From contig JBDIAR010000019.1 in NCBI GenBank assembly GCA_039812545.1, positions 1 through 27,673 on the forward strand: a DNA stretch of 27,673 nucleotides, written 5' to 3'. Positions within the stretch are counted from its first letter, which is position 1. Each line of letters begins with the position of its first letter. Origin of the DNA: JBDIAR01 sp039812545. Lineage in GTDB: Bacteria; Actinomycetota; Actinomycetes; Actinomycetales; Dermatophilaceae. Position numbers and translations under genes: made by a program. Positions 1 through 7,194 of the stretch are shown one piece after another. The notes under the pieces are model-generated. The model made no database searches. It was not told where the DNA came from and saw nothing but the letters and a program-made list of their open reading frames with translations.

Positions 1-77
1 TCATGGGGTGCATCATTGCGGGGCCCCCATGAGGTATCGGAGCGACGAAGGAGCGGAGAACGTCATGGGGTGCATCA
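1..77. repeat. 15-bp direct repeat bounding a 62-bp unit at the cysD 3' end
   Basis: The 15-mer at 1-15 is repeated exactly at 63-77, where it contains the cysD stop codon. Read on the minus strand, cysD ends in TGATG, the ATG opens a 20-codon frame (75 down to 13) and that frame again ends in TGATG. The next gene, probably cysN, is therefore likely to start at position 13 or 4, and a tandem duplication of its start region has placed a 20-codon minigene between the two. Whether the minigene is translated cannot be seen; the window edge cuts off the rest. Confidence 0.6.
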
Positions 78-980
78 GAAGTAGCCTTCCTTCTTGCGGT
101 CCTCCATGGCGGCCTCGGACAACCGGTCGTCGGCGCGGGTGGCGCCGCGTTCGGTGAGCGTGCTCGCGGCCACCTCGCGCACGACGTCGGCCACGTTCGC
201 CGCGTCGCTGGCGACCGCCCCGGTGCACGACATGTCTCCGACGGTGCGATAGCGGACCCGTTCGCGCCGCACCGTCTCGCCGGACTTGGGTTGCGAGTAC
301 GGGCCGACCGCGAGCAGCATCCCGTCGCGTTCGAACACGTCCCGGTCGTGGGCGTAGTAGATGCTCGGCAGCTCGATGCCCTCGCGCTCGATGTAGCGCC
401 AGATGTCGAGCTCGGTCCAGTTCGACAACGGGAAGACCCGCACGTGTTCGCCGGGACGATGCTTGGGGTTGAACAGGTTCCACAGTTCGGGCCGTTGGTT
501 CTTCGGGTCCCACTGACCGAACTCGTCGCGCAACGAGACGACCCGTTCCTTGGCGCGGGCCTTCTCCTCGTCCCGACGTCCGCCGCCGAAGACCGCGTCG
601 AACCGGTTCGTCTCGATCGCCTCCAGCAGGGGCTGGGTCTGCAGCGGGTTGCGGGTGCCGTCGGCGCGTTCCCGCAGCCGGCCGTCGTCGATCCAGTCCT
701 GCACGCTGGCGACGACGAGGCGCAGGCCCAGCCGGGCCACCGTCTCATCCCGGTATGCCAGGACCTCGGGGAAGTTGTGTCCGGTGTCGATGTGCATGAC
801 GGGGAACGGGATCGGCGCGGGCCAGAAGGCCTTGACCGCGAGGTGCAGCATGACGACCGAGTCCTTGCCGCCGCTGAAGAGCAACACCGGACGTTCGAGT
901 TCGGCGGCGATCTCTCGGATGACGAGGATGCCCTCGCTCTCCAACAGGTCCAACTGGGTGATCTCGCGCAGCGCACTCAT
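75..980 (-). CDS. cysD: Sulfate adenylyltransferase subunit 2 (CysD)
   Basis: Catalytic subunit of ATP sulfurylase: it makes adenosine 5'-phosphosulfate (APS) from ATP and sulfate, working with the GTPase CysN. The 301-residue product has the PP-loop SGGKDS at residues 36-41, then the family-typical HIDTGHNFPE, GGGRRDEEKARAKER, RVFPLSNWTELDIWRYI and a conserved C-terminal RKKEGYF. Length is normal for CysD. The start ATG overlaps the cysH stop by 4 nt (ATGA), so translation is probably coupled. It is the third gene of the sirA-cysH-cysD series; cysN should follow beyond the window edge. Its stop lies in the 15-bp repeat described at 1-77. Confidence 0.96.
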   Translation of the reverse strand: MSALREITQLDLLESEGILVIREIAAELERPVLLFSGGKDSVVMLHLAVKAFWPAPIPFPVMHIDTGHNFPEVLAYRDETVARLGLRLVVASVQDWIDDGRLRERADGTRNPLQTQPLLEAIETNRFDAVFGGGRRDEEKARAKERVVSLRDEFGQWDPKNQRPELWNLFNPKHRPGEHVRVFPLSNWTELDIWRYIEREGIELPSIYYAHDRDVFERDGMLLAVGPYSQPKSGETVRRERVRYRTVGDMSCTGAVASDAANVADVVREVAASTLTERGATRADDRLSEAAMEDRKKEGYF

Positions 981-1711
981 AGGTGGATCCCGCATTCGGT
1001 CTTGCCGAACCCGGCCCACCGGCCCGATCGCGGATCCTCGCCGGGGGCGACGCGTTTCGTGCACGGCGCGCAGCCGATCGACGGATAGCCCTGATTCAAC
1101 AGCGGATTGACGGGTACCTGGTGCTGCCCGGCATACCCGACGAGGTCGTCGAAACTCCACGCCGCCAACGGGTTGACCTTCACCAGGCCGTGCCGCTCGT
1201 CGAAGGTCACCAGTGGCGTCTGGCTCCGGGTCGGCGCCTCGTCGCGGCGCACCCCCGTCACCCAGGCCTCGTACCCGGCCAGGGCCCGCGCCAGCGGCTC
1301 GACCTTGCGCAGCCGGCAACAGGTCGCCGGGTCTCGGTCGTGCAGGGCCGGTCCGTATGCCGCGTCCTGTTCGGCGACGCTCGCCACCGGTAGGACGTCG
1401 ACGACTCGCACGGCCAGCTCGTCGGCGACGACGTCGCGGGTGTCCAGGGTTTCGGGGAAGTGGTAACCGGTGTCGAGGAAGAGCACGTCGACGCCGGGCG
1501 CGTATCGGGCGATCAGGTGGGGTAGCACCGCGTCGGCCATGGAACACGCGACGGCCAGGGTGCCGGGGAAGGTCCGGGCCGCCCAGGCGGCCACCTCGTC
1601 CGCGGTGGCGTCCTCGCCGAGCAGCTGCGCGGCCTCTTGCGCCAGTTCCTGCAGCGCGGCCGGGCTGCGCCGGACCCGCGGGTCGGCGGTAACGGTGGTC
1701 GGGTCGGTCAT
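977..1711 (-). CDS. cysH: Adenylyl-sulfate (APS) reductase, thioredoxin-dependent
   Basis: Reduces APS to sulfite and AMP with electrons from thioredoxin. The 244-residue protein carries the four cysteines that bind the [4Fe-4S] cluster in the APS-using branch of the family: Cys131-Cys132 and Cys214/Cys217 (CAPC), plus the catalytic cysteine in the C-terminal ECGIH (Cys240). The presence of the CC and CxxC pairs is why I call it an APS and not a PAPS reductase; no cysC/APS kinase is visible here, in agreement. The substrate loop is VACSMADAV near residue 55. ATG overlaps the sirA stop by 4 nt and the stop overlaps cysD by 4 nt, giving a tightly coupled operon. Its likely reductant, TrxA, is encoded at 19810. 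Confidence 0.94.
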   Translation of the reverse strand: MTDPTTVTADPRVRRSPAALQELAQEAAQLLGEDATADEVAAWAARTFPGTLAVACSMADAVLPHLIARYAPGVDVLFLDTGYHFPETLDTRDVVADELAVRVVDVLPVASVAEQDAAYGPALHDRDPATCCRLRKVEPLARALAGYEAWVTGVRRDEAPTRSQTPLVTFDERHGLVKVNPLAAWSFDDLVGYAGQHQVPVNPLLNQGYPSIGCAPCTKRVAPGEDPRSGRWAGFGKTECGIHL

Positions 1712-3402
1712 CGCAGCTCCGCCTCCTGCGCGCGGTGGGACCAGTGGGCGAAGCTTTCGTCGTCCTCGCGCTGGGCGGCATACCGGGTGAGCAGTCGCTC
1801 GACGTAATCGGGCAGTTCCTCGGCGGTGACCTTGAGTCCGCGTACGGTCCGGCCGAGCCCGGCCTCGTCCCGGTCGTCGGCGGCCAGGCCACCACCGAGA
1901 TGCACCTGGTAGCCGGGGGATTGGACGCCGTCCTCGCCGGTCAGCAGCTGGCCCTTCAGGCCGATGTCGGCGGTCTGGATGCGGGCGCACGAGTTGGGAC
2001 AACCGTTGAGGTGCAAGCTGATCGGCCGGTCGAGGCCGAGCCCGGCGAGCCGGGGTTCGAGTGCGTCGACGGTATCCATCGCGGTCTGCTTCGTCTCGAC
2101 GATCGCCAGCTTGCAGTATTCGATCCCGGTGCACGCCATCGTCCCGCGCCGGATCGCACTCGGTTCGACCTGCAGGCCGAGCGCGGCCAGTCCGTGTTTG
2201 GCGTCCTCGACCCGGTCCTCGGCGATGTCGAGCAGGACCAGCTTCTGGTGCGGGGTGAGTCGCAGCCGGTTGGTGCCGAGATCCGCCATCAGGTCGGCCA
2301 GGGCCACCAGCCGGGTTCCGCTGAACCGTCCCACGGTGGGCGCCGCGCCGACGGCGAACCGGCCGTCCTTCTGGGCCTGGACCCCGACGTGGTCGCCCGG
2401 CGTCGAACCGGCGACCGGGGCCGGACCGTCCGGCAACGGCTCGGTGAGATACTCCCGTTCCAACACCTCGCGGAACTTCACCGGACCCCACTCGGCCAGC
2501 AGGAACTTCAGCCGCGCCTTGTTGCGCAACCGGCGAAACCCGTAGTCCCGGAACAGACAGGTGACGGCATACCAGACCTCGACGGCCCGCTCGGGGGAGA
2601 CGAAAGCGCCGAGTCGTTCGGCGAGCCGGGGCGACGTCGACAGTCCGCCGCCGACCCACAGGTCGAAGCCCGGGCCCAACTGCGGGTGGCGCACGCCCAC
2701 CAGGGAGATGTCGTTGATCTCGTGGACGACGTCCAGACTGGGATGCCCGGTGATCGCGGTCTTGTACTTACGCGGCAGGTTCGACAGTGACGGGTCGCCG
2801 ATGTACCGGGTCCGGATCTCCTCGATGATCGGTGTCGGGTCGACGATTTCGTCGGCGGCGACGCCGGCCAGCGGGCTGCCGAGGATCACCCGGGGGCAGT
2901 CGCCGCACGCCTCGGTCGTCTCCAGGCCGACGGACTCCAGTCGCTCCCAGATCCGCGGAACGTCCTCGACGGCGACCCAGTGCAGCTGGACGTTCTGCCG
3001 GTCGCTGATGTCCGCGGTGTCCCGGGCGTGGTCGCGGGAGATCTCACCGATGACGCGCACCTGTTCGGCGCTGAGGGCGCCGCCGTCGATCCGCACCCGC
3101 ATCATGAAGAACTCGTCCTCGAGTTCGTGAGGCTCCAACGAGCCCGTCCGGCCGCCGTCGATGCCCGGCTTGCGCTGGGTGTAGAGCCCCATCCAACGGA
3201 ACCGGCCGTGCAGGTCATCGGTCGGGATCGAGGCGAAACCCTCTCGGGAATATACCTTTTCGATCCGGTCCCGAACGTTGAGCGGGTTGTCGGCCGCCTT
3301 GAAGACCTCGTTGGCGTTCAGCGGGTCTGGCCCGTCGAGCGCCCATTGCCCGTTCGAGGTGCCGGCTCGAGGCGGTCGCACGGGGCGGGTTTCGCTGCTC
3401 AT
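1708..3402 (-). CDS. sirA: Ferredoxin-type sulfite reductase (NirA/SirA family)
   Basis: Six-electron reduction of sulfite to sulfide with siroheme and a [4Fe-4S] cluster. The 564-residue protein has the cluster ligands as Cys424/Cys430 (ACTGIEYC) and Cys468/Cys472 (GCPNSC). Tyr74 and Cys166 have the same separation (92 residues) as the Tyr69-Cys161 covalent pair reported beside the siroheme in M. tuberculosis NirA, which favours a true sulfite reductase over nitrite reductase; the sulfur operon context agrees. The start ATG at 3402 was chosen because GAAGGA lies about seven bases upstream; an upstream extension to 3516 lacks such a site and does not resemble the family. First structural gene of the operon, behind the leader peptide. 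Confidence 0.93.
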   Translation of the reverse strand: MSSETRPVRPPRAGTSNGQWALDGPDPLNANEVFKAADNPLNVRDRIEKVYSREGFASIPTDDLHGRFRWMGLYTQRKPGIDGGRTGSLEPHELEDEFFMMRVRIDGGALSAEQVRVIGEISRDHARDTADISDRQNVQLHWVAVEDVPRIWERLESVGLETTEACGDCPRVILGSPLAGVAADEIVDPTPIIEEIRTRYIGDPSLSNLPRKYKTAITGHPSLDVVHEINDISLVGVRHPQLGPGFDLWVGGGLSTSPRLAERLGAFVSPERAVEVWYAVTCLFRDYGFRRLRNKARLKFLLAEWGPVKFREVLEREYLTEPLPDGPAPVAGSTPGDHVGVQAQKDGRFAVGAAPTVGRFSGTRLVALADLMADLGTNRLRLTPHQKLVLLDIAEDRVEDAKHGLAALGLQVEPSAIRRGTMACTGIEYCKLAIVETKQTAMDTVDALEPRLAGLGLDRPISLHLNGCPNSCARIQTADIGLKGQLLTGEDGVQSPGYQVHLGGGLAADDRDEAGLGRTVRGLKVTAEELPDYVERLLTRYAAQREDDESFAHWSHRAQEAELR

Positions 3403-3482
3403 GATCGTCCTTCGTCTGCTGTCGGCGGGAGAGCGTCGGTATGCGTGGCTGAAGGGTGCCGGGCGCCGCTGCAGGCGATGAT

Positions 3483-3502
3483 CCTTCCGTCGCAGCGGAA
3501 GG
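3483..3502 (-). promoter_or_regulatory. Hairpin in the sirA 5' leader
   Basis: A perfect 7-bp inverted repeat (ccttccg / cggaagg) with a 6-nt loop lies between the leader-peptide stop (3562) and the sirA start (3402). Its position is right for an attenuator or translation-controlling structure answering to ribosome stalling on the leader's cysteine codons. No U-run follows it, so it is not a classical intrinsic terminator. Role inferred from position only. Confidence 0.4.
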
Positions 3503-3561
3503 GGGCCGGGCGGCATACGCCCGTCGTTGAACGGCCTAGCTGGGCCGCGCGGATCGGGCGC

Positions 3562-3654
3562 TCAGGCTGCCCGACAACACATGAGGTTGCTGGCCACTCG
3601 CAACAGATCCACGTGGCGCCGCGTGACGCAGTGAACGGAGCGGTCGGTGAACAT
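3562..3654 (-). CDS. Cysteine-responsive leader peptide of the sulfur operon
   Basis: A 30-codon frame ends RRHVDLLRVASNLMCCRAA. As I recall, actinobacterial leader peptides upstream of sulfur genes carry an RxHVDLxRxxS signature followed by cysteines close to the stop; this frame has both, with adjacent Cys codons three codons before the end (Arg-Ala-Ala-stop). It lies 160 nt upstream of sirA on the same strand. Such peptides sense cysteine supply by ribosome stalling at Cys codons. ATG 3654 has no Shine-Dalgarno site, but TACCGT sits 6 nt upstream, fitting a leaderless transcript. A shorter start (ATG at 3582, giving MCCRAA) is possible. No in vivo evidence is visible here. Confidence 0.75.
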   Translation of the reverse strand: MFTDRSVHCVTRRHVDLLRVASNLMCCRAA

Positions 3655-3660
3655 ACCAAG

Positions 3661-3666
3661 ACGGTA
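3661..3666 (-). promoter_or_regulatory. Probable -10 element (TACCGT) for the leader peptide/sulfur operon
   Basis: On the minus strand TACCGT ends 6 nt before ATG 3654, which would put the transcript start at the A of that ATG. The -35 region is G/C-rich without a clear TTGACA match, so an activator may be needed. Confidence 0.4.
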
Positions 3667-3720
3667 GTCGCCCGCCCCTGCCGACGCCGGTCGGGCGTCC
3701 GCCATTCGGACCGCCTCTCC

Positions 3721-3754
3721 CCGCGCGGCAGACCGCGCGGCACACCGCGCGGCA
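3721..3754. repeat. Three 12-bp-period copies of CCGCGCGGCA
   Basis: CCGCGCGGCA occurs at 3721, 3733 and 3745, exactly 12 bp apart. CCGCGCGG is itself palindromic. It sits between the sulfur leader promoter and the small plus-strand gene, so it could be a protein-binding array or a slipped-strand repeat. Confidence 0.55.
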
Positions 3755-3764
3755 GGAGAGGCAA

Positions 3765-3783
3765 ACGATCGCACATCGATCGT
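3765..3783. promoter_or_regulatory. 19-bp perfect palindrome, candidate operator
   Basis: ACGATCG and CGATCGT flank a 5-nt spacer, a perfect 7-bp inverted repeat lying about 110 nt upstream of the leader-peptide start and 165 nt upstream of the plus-strand small gene. The size and spacing suit a dimeric helix-turn-helix regulator. The regulator is unknown; a sulfur regulator is one possibility. Confidence 0.4.
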
Positions 3784-3948
3784 CATGGGAGGTTGCATCG
3801 TTTCACAGCACATTCCACCGGGTACGCACCGCACGCTTGGACGAGCCGAGACAGGGCGAGGACGCGCTGTCGAACTGACCGCTCGACCCGGTGCGCCCAC
3901 CACGCCCGACGACAGACCCGTGCGCCACAGACCAGGAAAGGACCTCCG

Positions 3949-4179
3949 ATGACGCCGATCGCCGCCATCTCCACGGCATGCGCGGGGACCCGAGCGTGTT
4001 GGATCGCCCTGCTCGTCACGGTGCCCTTCGTCCTGCTGGCGCCGCCCATTCCGGCGGCCGGTATCGACTCCGGTGTGGCCTTGGCGCGCGCCGGCGGTAT
4101 GCCGGTTGACGCCCCGCCGGCACCCGGCGCCCACCTGGTCACGGTCCAGTCTGCGCGAGCCTGGTACTACTCGGCGTGA
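3949..4179 (+). CDS. Small hypothetical membrane or exported protein
   Basis: A 76-residue frame with the codon composition of its neighbours and a good AAAGGA site 8 nt before ATG. Residues about 18-37 are hydrophobic (WIALLVTVPFVLLAPPIPAA) and could be a transmembrane helix or a signal peptide with cleavage near AAG; the rest is short, Ala/Pro-rich and ends WYYSA. I do not recognise a family. The stop lies inside the left arm of the terminator hairpin at 4172-4212, supporting that the frame is expressed. A 119-codon antisense frame also exists here, but it has no ribosome site I trust. Confidence 0.5.
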   Translation: MTPIAAISTACAGTRACWIALLVTVPFVLLAPPIPAAGIDSGVALARAGGMPVDAPPAPGAHLVTVQSARAWYYSA

Positions 4180-4212
4180 TCCGCCGGGTCAATGATCCGC
4201 CGGATCACGCCG
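4172..4212. terminator. Bidirectional terminator hairpin between convergent genes
   Basis: A perfect 12-bp stem (cggcgtgatccg / cggatcacgccg) with a 17-nt loop lies between the small plus-strand gene (stop within the left arm) and the sugar-binding protein gene (stop at 4215). No U-tract is present, as is common for actinobacterial terminators. Confidence 0.7.
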
Positions 4213-4214
4213 GG

Positions 4215-5561
4215 TCAGTGACCGCCGGGGATCGGCACGCTCAGACTGGACAGCAGGGTCTTGCCGAAGGTGGCCGGGTCCCGACTGCCCGCGAAGGCCG
4301 CGACCGCGTCGTAGAACGCCGATTGGTATGCCGGGCTGACGAGTTCGCCGTGCACGATGGACAACAGCAGGGTGTCCTTGGACAACGAGGCAAGGGCCTG
4401 CTTCTGGTACGGGGAGAGGCTCGCGGTGTCGACGTCGCCGCGTAGCGGGACGGATCCCTTCAGCTTGTTGAAGGCCACCGTCTCGGTCTTGTCGGCCACG
4501 ATCTTGAGGAACGCCAATGCATTCCGGCCGTTCTTTGCACCCGCCGCCACCACGAAGGCGTCGACCACCGCCAGATAGGACCCCTCCGTCCCCGGCATCG
4601 GGACGTACCCGAAGTCGGTGCCCTCGGCCGCCCCGGCCTTCACGAGTTCCCCGTATGCCGAGTCGTTGAACGACTCGAACGCGCACTCTCCGGAACCAAG
4701 CTTCTTGGTGGCCTGGTCCCAGGTCAGTCCGCCGGCCTGGGGGTCGGCGTAATCGAGGACCTTGCCGAACTGTTTCAACGCGCTGTTGGCCTTCGCGCCG
4801 TTCCAGTCGAACCGGTCGGCGGCGATGGCGGACCACCCCTCGGGTCCGATCGCGCCGAGCAGGATGCTCTCGAAGAGCTCGGCCGAGGCGAATCGGTCCT
4901 TTCCGCCCAGGCAGAGCGGCACGACCCCGGCCGCCTTGAGCTTGCCCAGGTCGGCCGTCCAGGCGTCCGTCGTGTAGCCCGTCGTCGGCACGCTGACACC
5001 GGCTTTGGCGAGCGCGGCCCTGTTGAACCACAACACATTGCTGCGGTGACTACCGCTGGGCACGCTGTACTGCTTGCCGCCGACGGTGACCGAGTCGAGG
5101 ATCGCCTTGGGGATGGCGCCGGCCAGCCCGGTGTCGGCATACACCGAACTCACGTCGGCGATCCGTCCGGTGTTGGCGTATGCCTTCGTCGAGGCTCCGA
5201 TGAAGGTCTGCCAGACGTCCGGGGGGTCGCCGGCGGTCAGCCGCGAGGCGAGGACGACGGCGACATTGCTGCCGCCGCCACCGGCGACGGCACCATCGGT
5301 GATCGTGACCCCGGGATTCGCGGCGGTGAAGGCGTCGAACAGGCTTTGCAGTGCTGGGTGTTCGGAGCCGGACGTCCACCACGAGATGACCTCGAGCTTG
5401 TCGGTCTGGGCGTCCGAGGGTGGTCCGGCCGCACCGGTGGAGCAGGCCGCGAGTCCGGTGGTCGCGGCGAGCAGGGCGGTGAGGAGACCGGGGCCACGAC
5501 GCACACCGGAGGGGGTTCGGGGCTGTGTCGCCGAGACCTGGGATGCCGTGGAGCGCTTCAT
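4215..5561 (-). CDS. Extracellular sugar-binding lipoprotein (SBP family 1)
   Basis: Solute-binding protein of the carbohydrate ABC type, anchored outside the membrane. The 448-residue protein begins with Arg/Lys and a hydrophobic run ending in the lipobox LAAC (Cys40), then VISWWTSGSEHPALQ, the family-typical start of the mature domain, and a later region with W/Y residues typical of sugar contact. ATG 5561 was chosen because AGGAG lies 9 nt upstream; the ATG at 5570 directly abuts it. It begins 13 nt after the stop of a FucP-type symporter gene, probably on one mRNA. Odd: no ABC permease or ATPase gene is beside it. Substrate unknown. Confidence 0.85.
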   Translation of the reverse strand: MKRSTASQVSATQPRTPSGVRRGPGLLTALLAATTGLAACSTGAAGPPSDAQTDKLEVISWWTSGSEHPALQSLFDAFTAANPGVTITDGAVAGGGGSNVAVVLASRLTAGDPPDVWQTFIGASTKAYANTGRIADVSSVYADTGLAGAIPKAILDSVTVGGKQYSVPSGSHRSNVLWFNRAALAKAGVSVPTTGYTTDAWTADLGKLKAAGVVPLCLGGKDRFASAELFESILLGAIGPEGWSAIAADRFDWNGAKANSALKQFGKVLDYADPQAGGLTWDQATKKLGSGECAFESFNDSAYGELVKAGAAEGTDFGYVPMPGTEGSYLAVVDAFVVAAGAKNGRNALAFLKIVADKTETVAFNKLKGSVPLRGDVDTASLSPYQKQALASLSKDTLLLSIVHGELVSPAYQSAFYDAVAAFAGSRDPATFGKTLLSSLSVPIPGGH

Positions 5562-5573
5562 GATTCGCATCTC

Positions 5574-6917
5574 CTATGCGTGGGCGGTCGTCGTGGATCC
5601 GGCCGGTGCCGATCGCTCGGAGCCGTCGGACCGTGCGGTCTTGAGGTCGTACAAGGCATACAGGGTCACCACGACGAAGCAGCAGGCGGGGACGATGAAG
5701 GACACCGCGGGGTTCGTGGCGTCCAGAACCTTGCCCTGGACCAGCGGCATGATGGCCCCGCCGACGATCGCCATGACCAGGCCGGCGGCGCCGAATTTCG
5801 TTGCCGGGCCGAGGCCGCGCAGGGCGACACCGTAGATCGTGGGGAACATCAGCGACAGGCAGAACGAGATCGCCACGATCGCGGCGACGCCGGCGACATT
5901 CGGGGAGACCATCGCGAAGAGGCACAGGGCCACGGCCAGGGCGCCCAGGAGGGACAGCAGCAAGGTGGCGCGGAACTTGCCGATCAGCCAGGTCATCACG
6001 AACCGGCTGATGAGGAACACGATCAGGCTCACCTGCAGCAGGTAGCCGCCGAGTTCCAGGCTGCCGCCGATCGCGTGCTGGACGTACTGGATGATGTAGG
6101 TCCAGCAACACACCTGCGCGGCGACGTTGAAGAACTGGGCGACGACGCCGAAGACGTAGCGCCTGTTGGAGAACAGCACCTTGAAGACGCCGCCCTCGGG
6201 CAGTTCGCCCCCGGGGAACTCCTCGCGGATCTTCGGCGCCTTCTGGCTGGCGATGGCGACCCAGATGATGAGCAGGACGCACCCCAGCCCGATATAGGGG
6301 CCCATGACGGCGCCGAGTTCACCGGCTCGGATCACTTGGAGTTCGGCGGGGGTCAGCGAGGCAAGGTTCACCGGGTCTTCGAGCTTGGGCAGGATGAGGG
6401 TGGCCGCCAGCAGGACGCCGATATTGGTCCCGAGCGGGTTGAAGGCCTGCGCGAAGTTCAATCGGCGGGTCGCGGTCTCCTCCGGACCCAGTGAGATGAC
6501 AAAGGGATTCGCCGAGGTCTCCAGGATCGAGCAGCCGGCCGCCATGGCGAACAGCGCCACGAGGAAGGACTCGTAGGTCATGATCTTGCTCGCCGGGAAG
6601 AACGCGAACGCCCCGACGGCCGCCAGCCCCAGTCCGGTGAGCAGCCCTGTCTTGTAACCGAATCGCTCGTTGATGAAGGCCGCGGGCAGGGCCAGCAGGA
6701 AGTAGGCCCCGTAATAGGCGAGCTGGACGAGCGAGGCCTGGAACGTGCTCATGTCGAAGATTCGCTTGAAACCGGCGACCATCGGCGTCGTCAGATCGGC
6801 CGCGATCCCCCAGACCGTGAAGCACGCGACCAGGCTGACGAAAAGAACCGCCATCCCCGGATAGATCAGCCCTGAACCACCTTGCGGCTGTTCGGTTTCC
6901 TTCGGCGACACGCTCAT
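5574..6917 (-). CDS. FucP-type sugar/H+ symporter (MFS)
   Basis: A 447-residue integral membrane protein of the FHS (fucose:H+ symporter) branch of the major facilitator superfamily, about 12 transmembrane segments. Family marks seen: FTVWGIAADLTTPMV in helix 1, QASLVQLAYYGAYFLLALPAA in helix 2, ERFGYKTGLLTGL after it, and LETSANPFV with NFAQAFNPLG in the N-terminal half. It probably imports a sugar such as L-fucose, glucose or galactose with protons; the exact sugar cannot be told. GAAGGGA lies about 8 nt before the ATG. First gene of a two-gene unit with the sugar-binding lipoprotein; no fucose catabolic genes are nearby. Confidence 0.88.
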   Translation of the reverse strand: MSVSPKETEQPQGGSGLIYPGMAVLFVSLVACFTVWGIAADLTTPMVAGFKRIFDMSTFQASLVQLAYYGAYFLLALPAAFINERFGYKTGLLTGLGLAAVGAFAFFPASKIMTYESFLVALFAMAAGCSILETSANPFVISLGPEETATRRLNFAQAFNPLGTNIGVLLAATLILPKLEDPVNLASLTPAELQVIRAGELGAVMGPYIGLGCVLLIIWVAIASQKAPKIREEFPGGELPEGGVFKVLFSNRRYVFGVVAQFFNVAAQVCCWTYIIQYVQHAIGGSLELGGYLLQVSLIVFLISRFVMTWLIGKFRATLLLSLLGALAVALCLFAMVSPNVAGVAAIVAISFCLSLMFPTIYGVALRGLGPATKFGAAGLVMAIVGGAIMPLVQGKVLDATNPAVSFIVPACCFVVVTLYALYDLKTARSDGSERSAPAGSTTTAHA

Positions 6918-7061
6918 CGAACCATCCCTTCGGGACCGCCGGACAACCCGGCGTCAACCTCGGTTCCGCGAAATCTGCTCGTCTCCTCGAAGGTCATCGG
7001 CCGGCGGGGGTGGGGCGGCCTGGATGGGTCGGCGGTGACGCGCGAGCAGCTTGTCCGATCC

Positions 7062-7090
7062 AACGTAGTGGGGTCGGTGAGGGCCCGCAA
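7062..7090 (-). promoter_or_regulatory. Probable housekeeping promoter of the symporter unit
   Basis: On the minus strand TTGCGG (7085-7090) and TACGTT (7062-7067) are 17 nt apart, a good primary-sigma match. It is about 145 nt upstream of the symporter ATG, leaving a moderate untranslated leader. Confidence 0.45.
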
Positions 7091-7123
7091 CGGGAACGGC
7101 CCCCGCGTGCCGGGGCAATCGGT

Positions 7124-7141
7124 TGCGTAACGAGTTGCGCA
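7124..7141. promoter_or_regulatory. 18-bp imperfect palindrome, candidate sugar-regulator operator
   Basis: TGCGTAAC-GA-GTTGCGCA is an inverted repeat with a single mismatched pair per arm, 34 bp upstream of the -35 element of the symporter promoter. Size and symmetry resemble LacI- or GntR-type operators. No regulator gene is in the neighbourhood, so the binding protein would be encoded elsewhere. Confidence 0.4.
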
Positions 7142-7194
7142 CCAATGAGACTCGCCACGCTCCGCCGGGCTCCGCCGGGCTCGCCACGCGCCGG

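Noticed and set aside
3403..3561. SAM riboswitch or other large riboswitch in the sirA leader
   Set aside because: No recognisable riboswitch core; the leader peptide and the simple hairpin explain the region better.
3536..4142. Minus-strand frames of 119-190 codons in the sulfur leader region
   Set aside because: No ribosome sites or domains; only the 30-codon end with the HVDLLR-CC motif has support.
5046..6494. 482-codon plus-strand frame opposite the symporter and lipoprotein genes
   Set aside because: Composition (Gly/Asp/Gln/His repeats) is typical of antisense frames in high-GC DNA.
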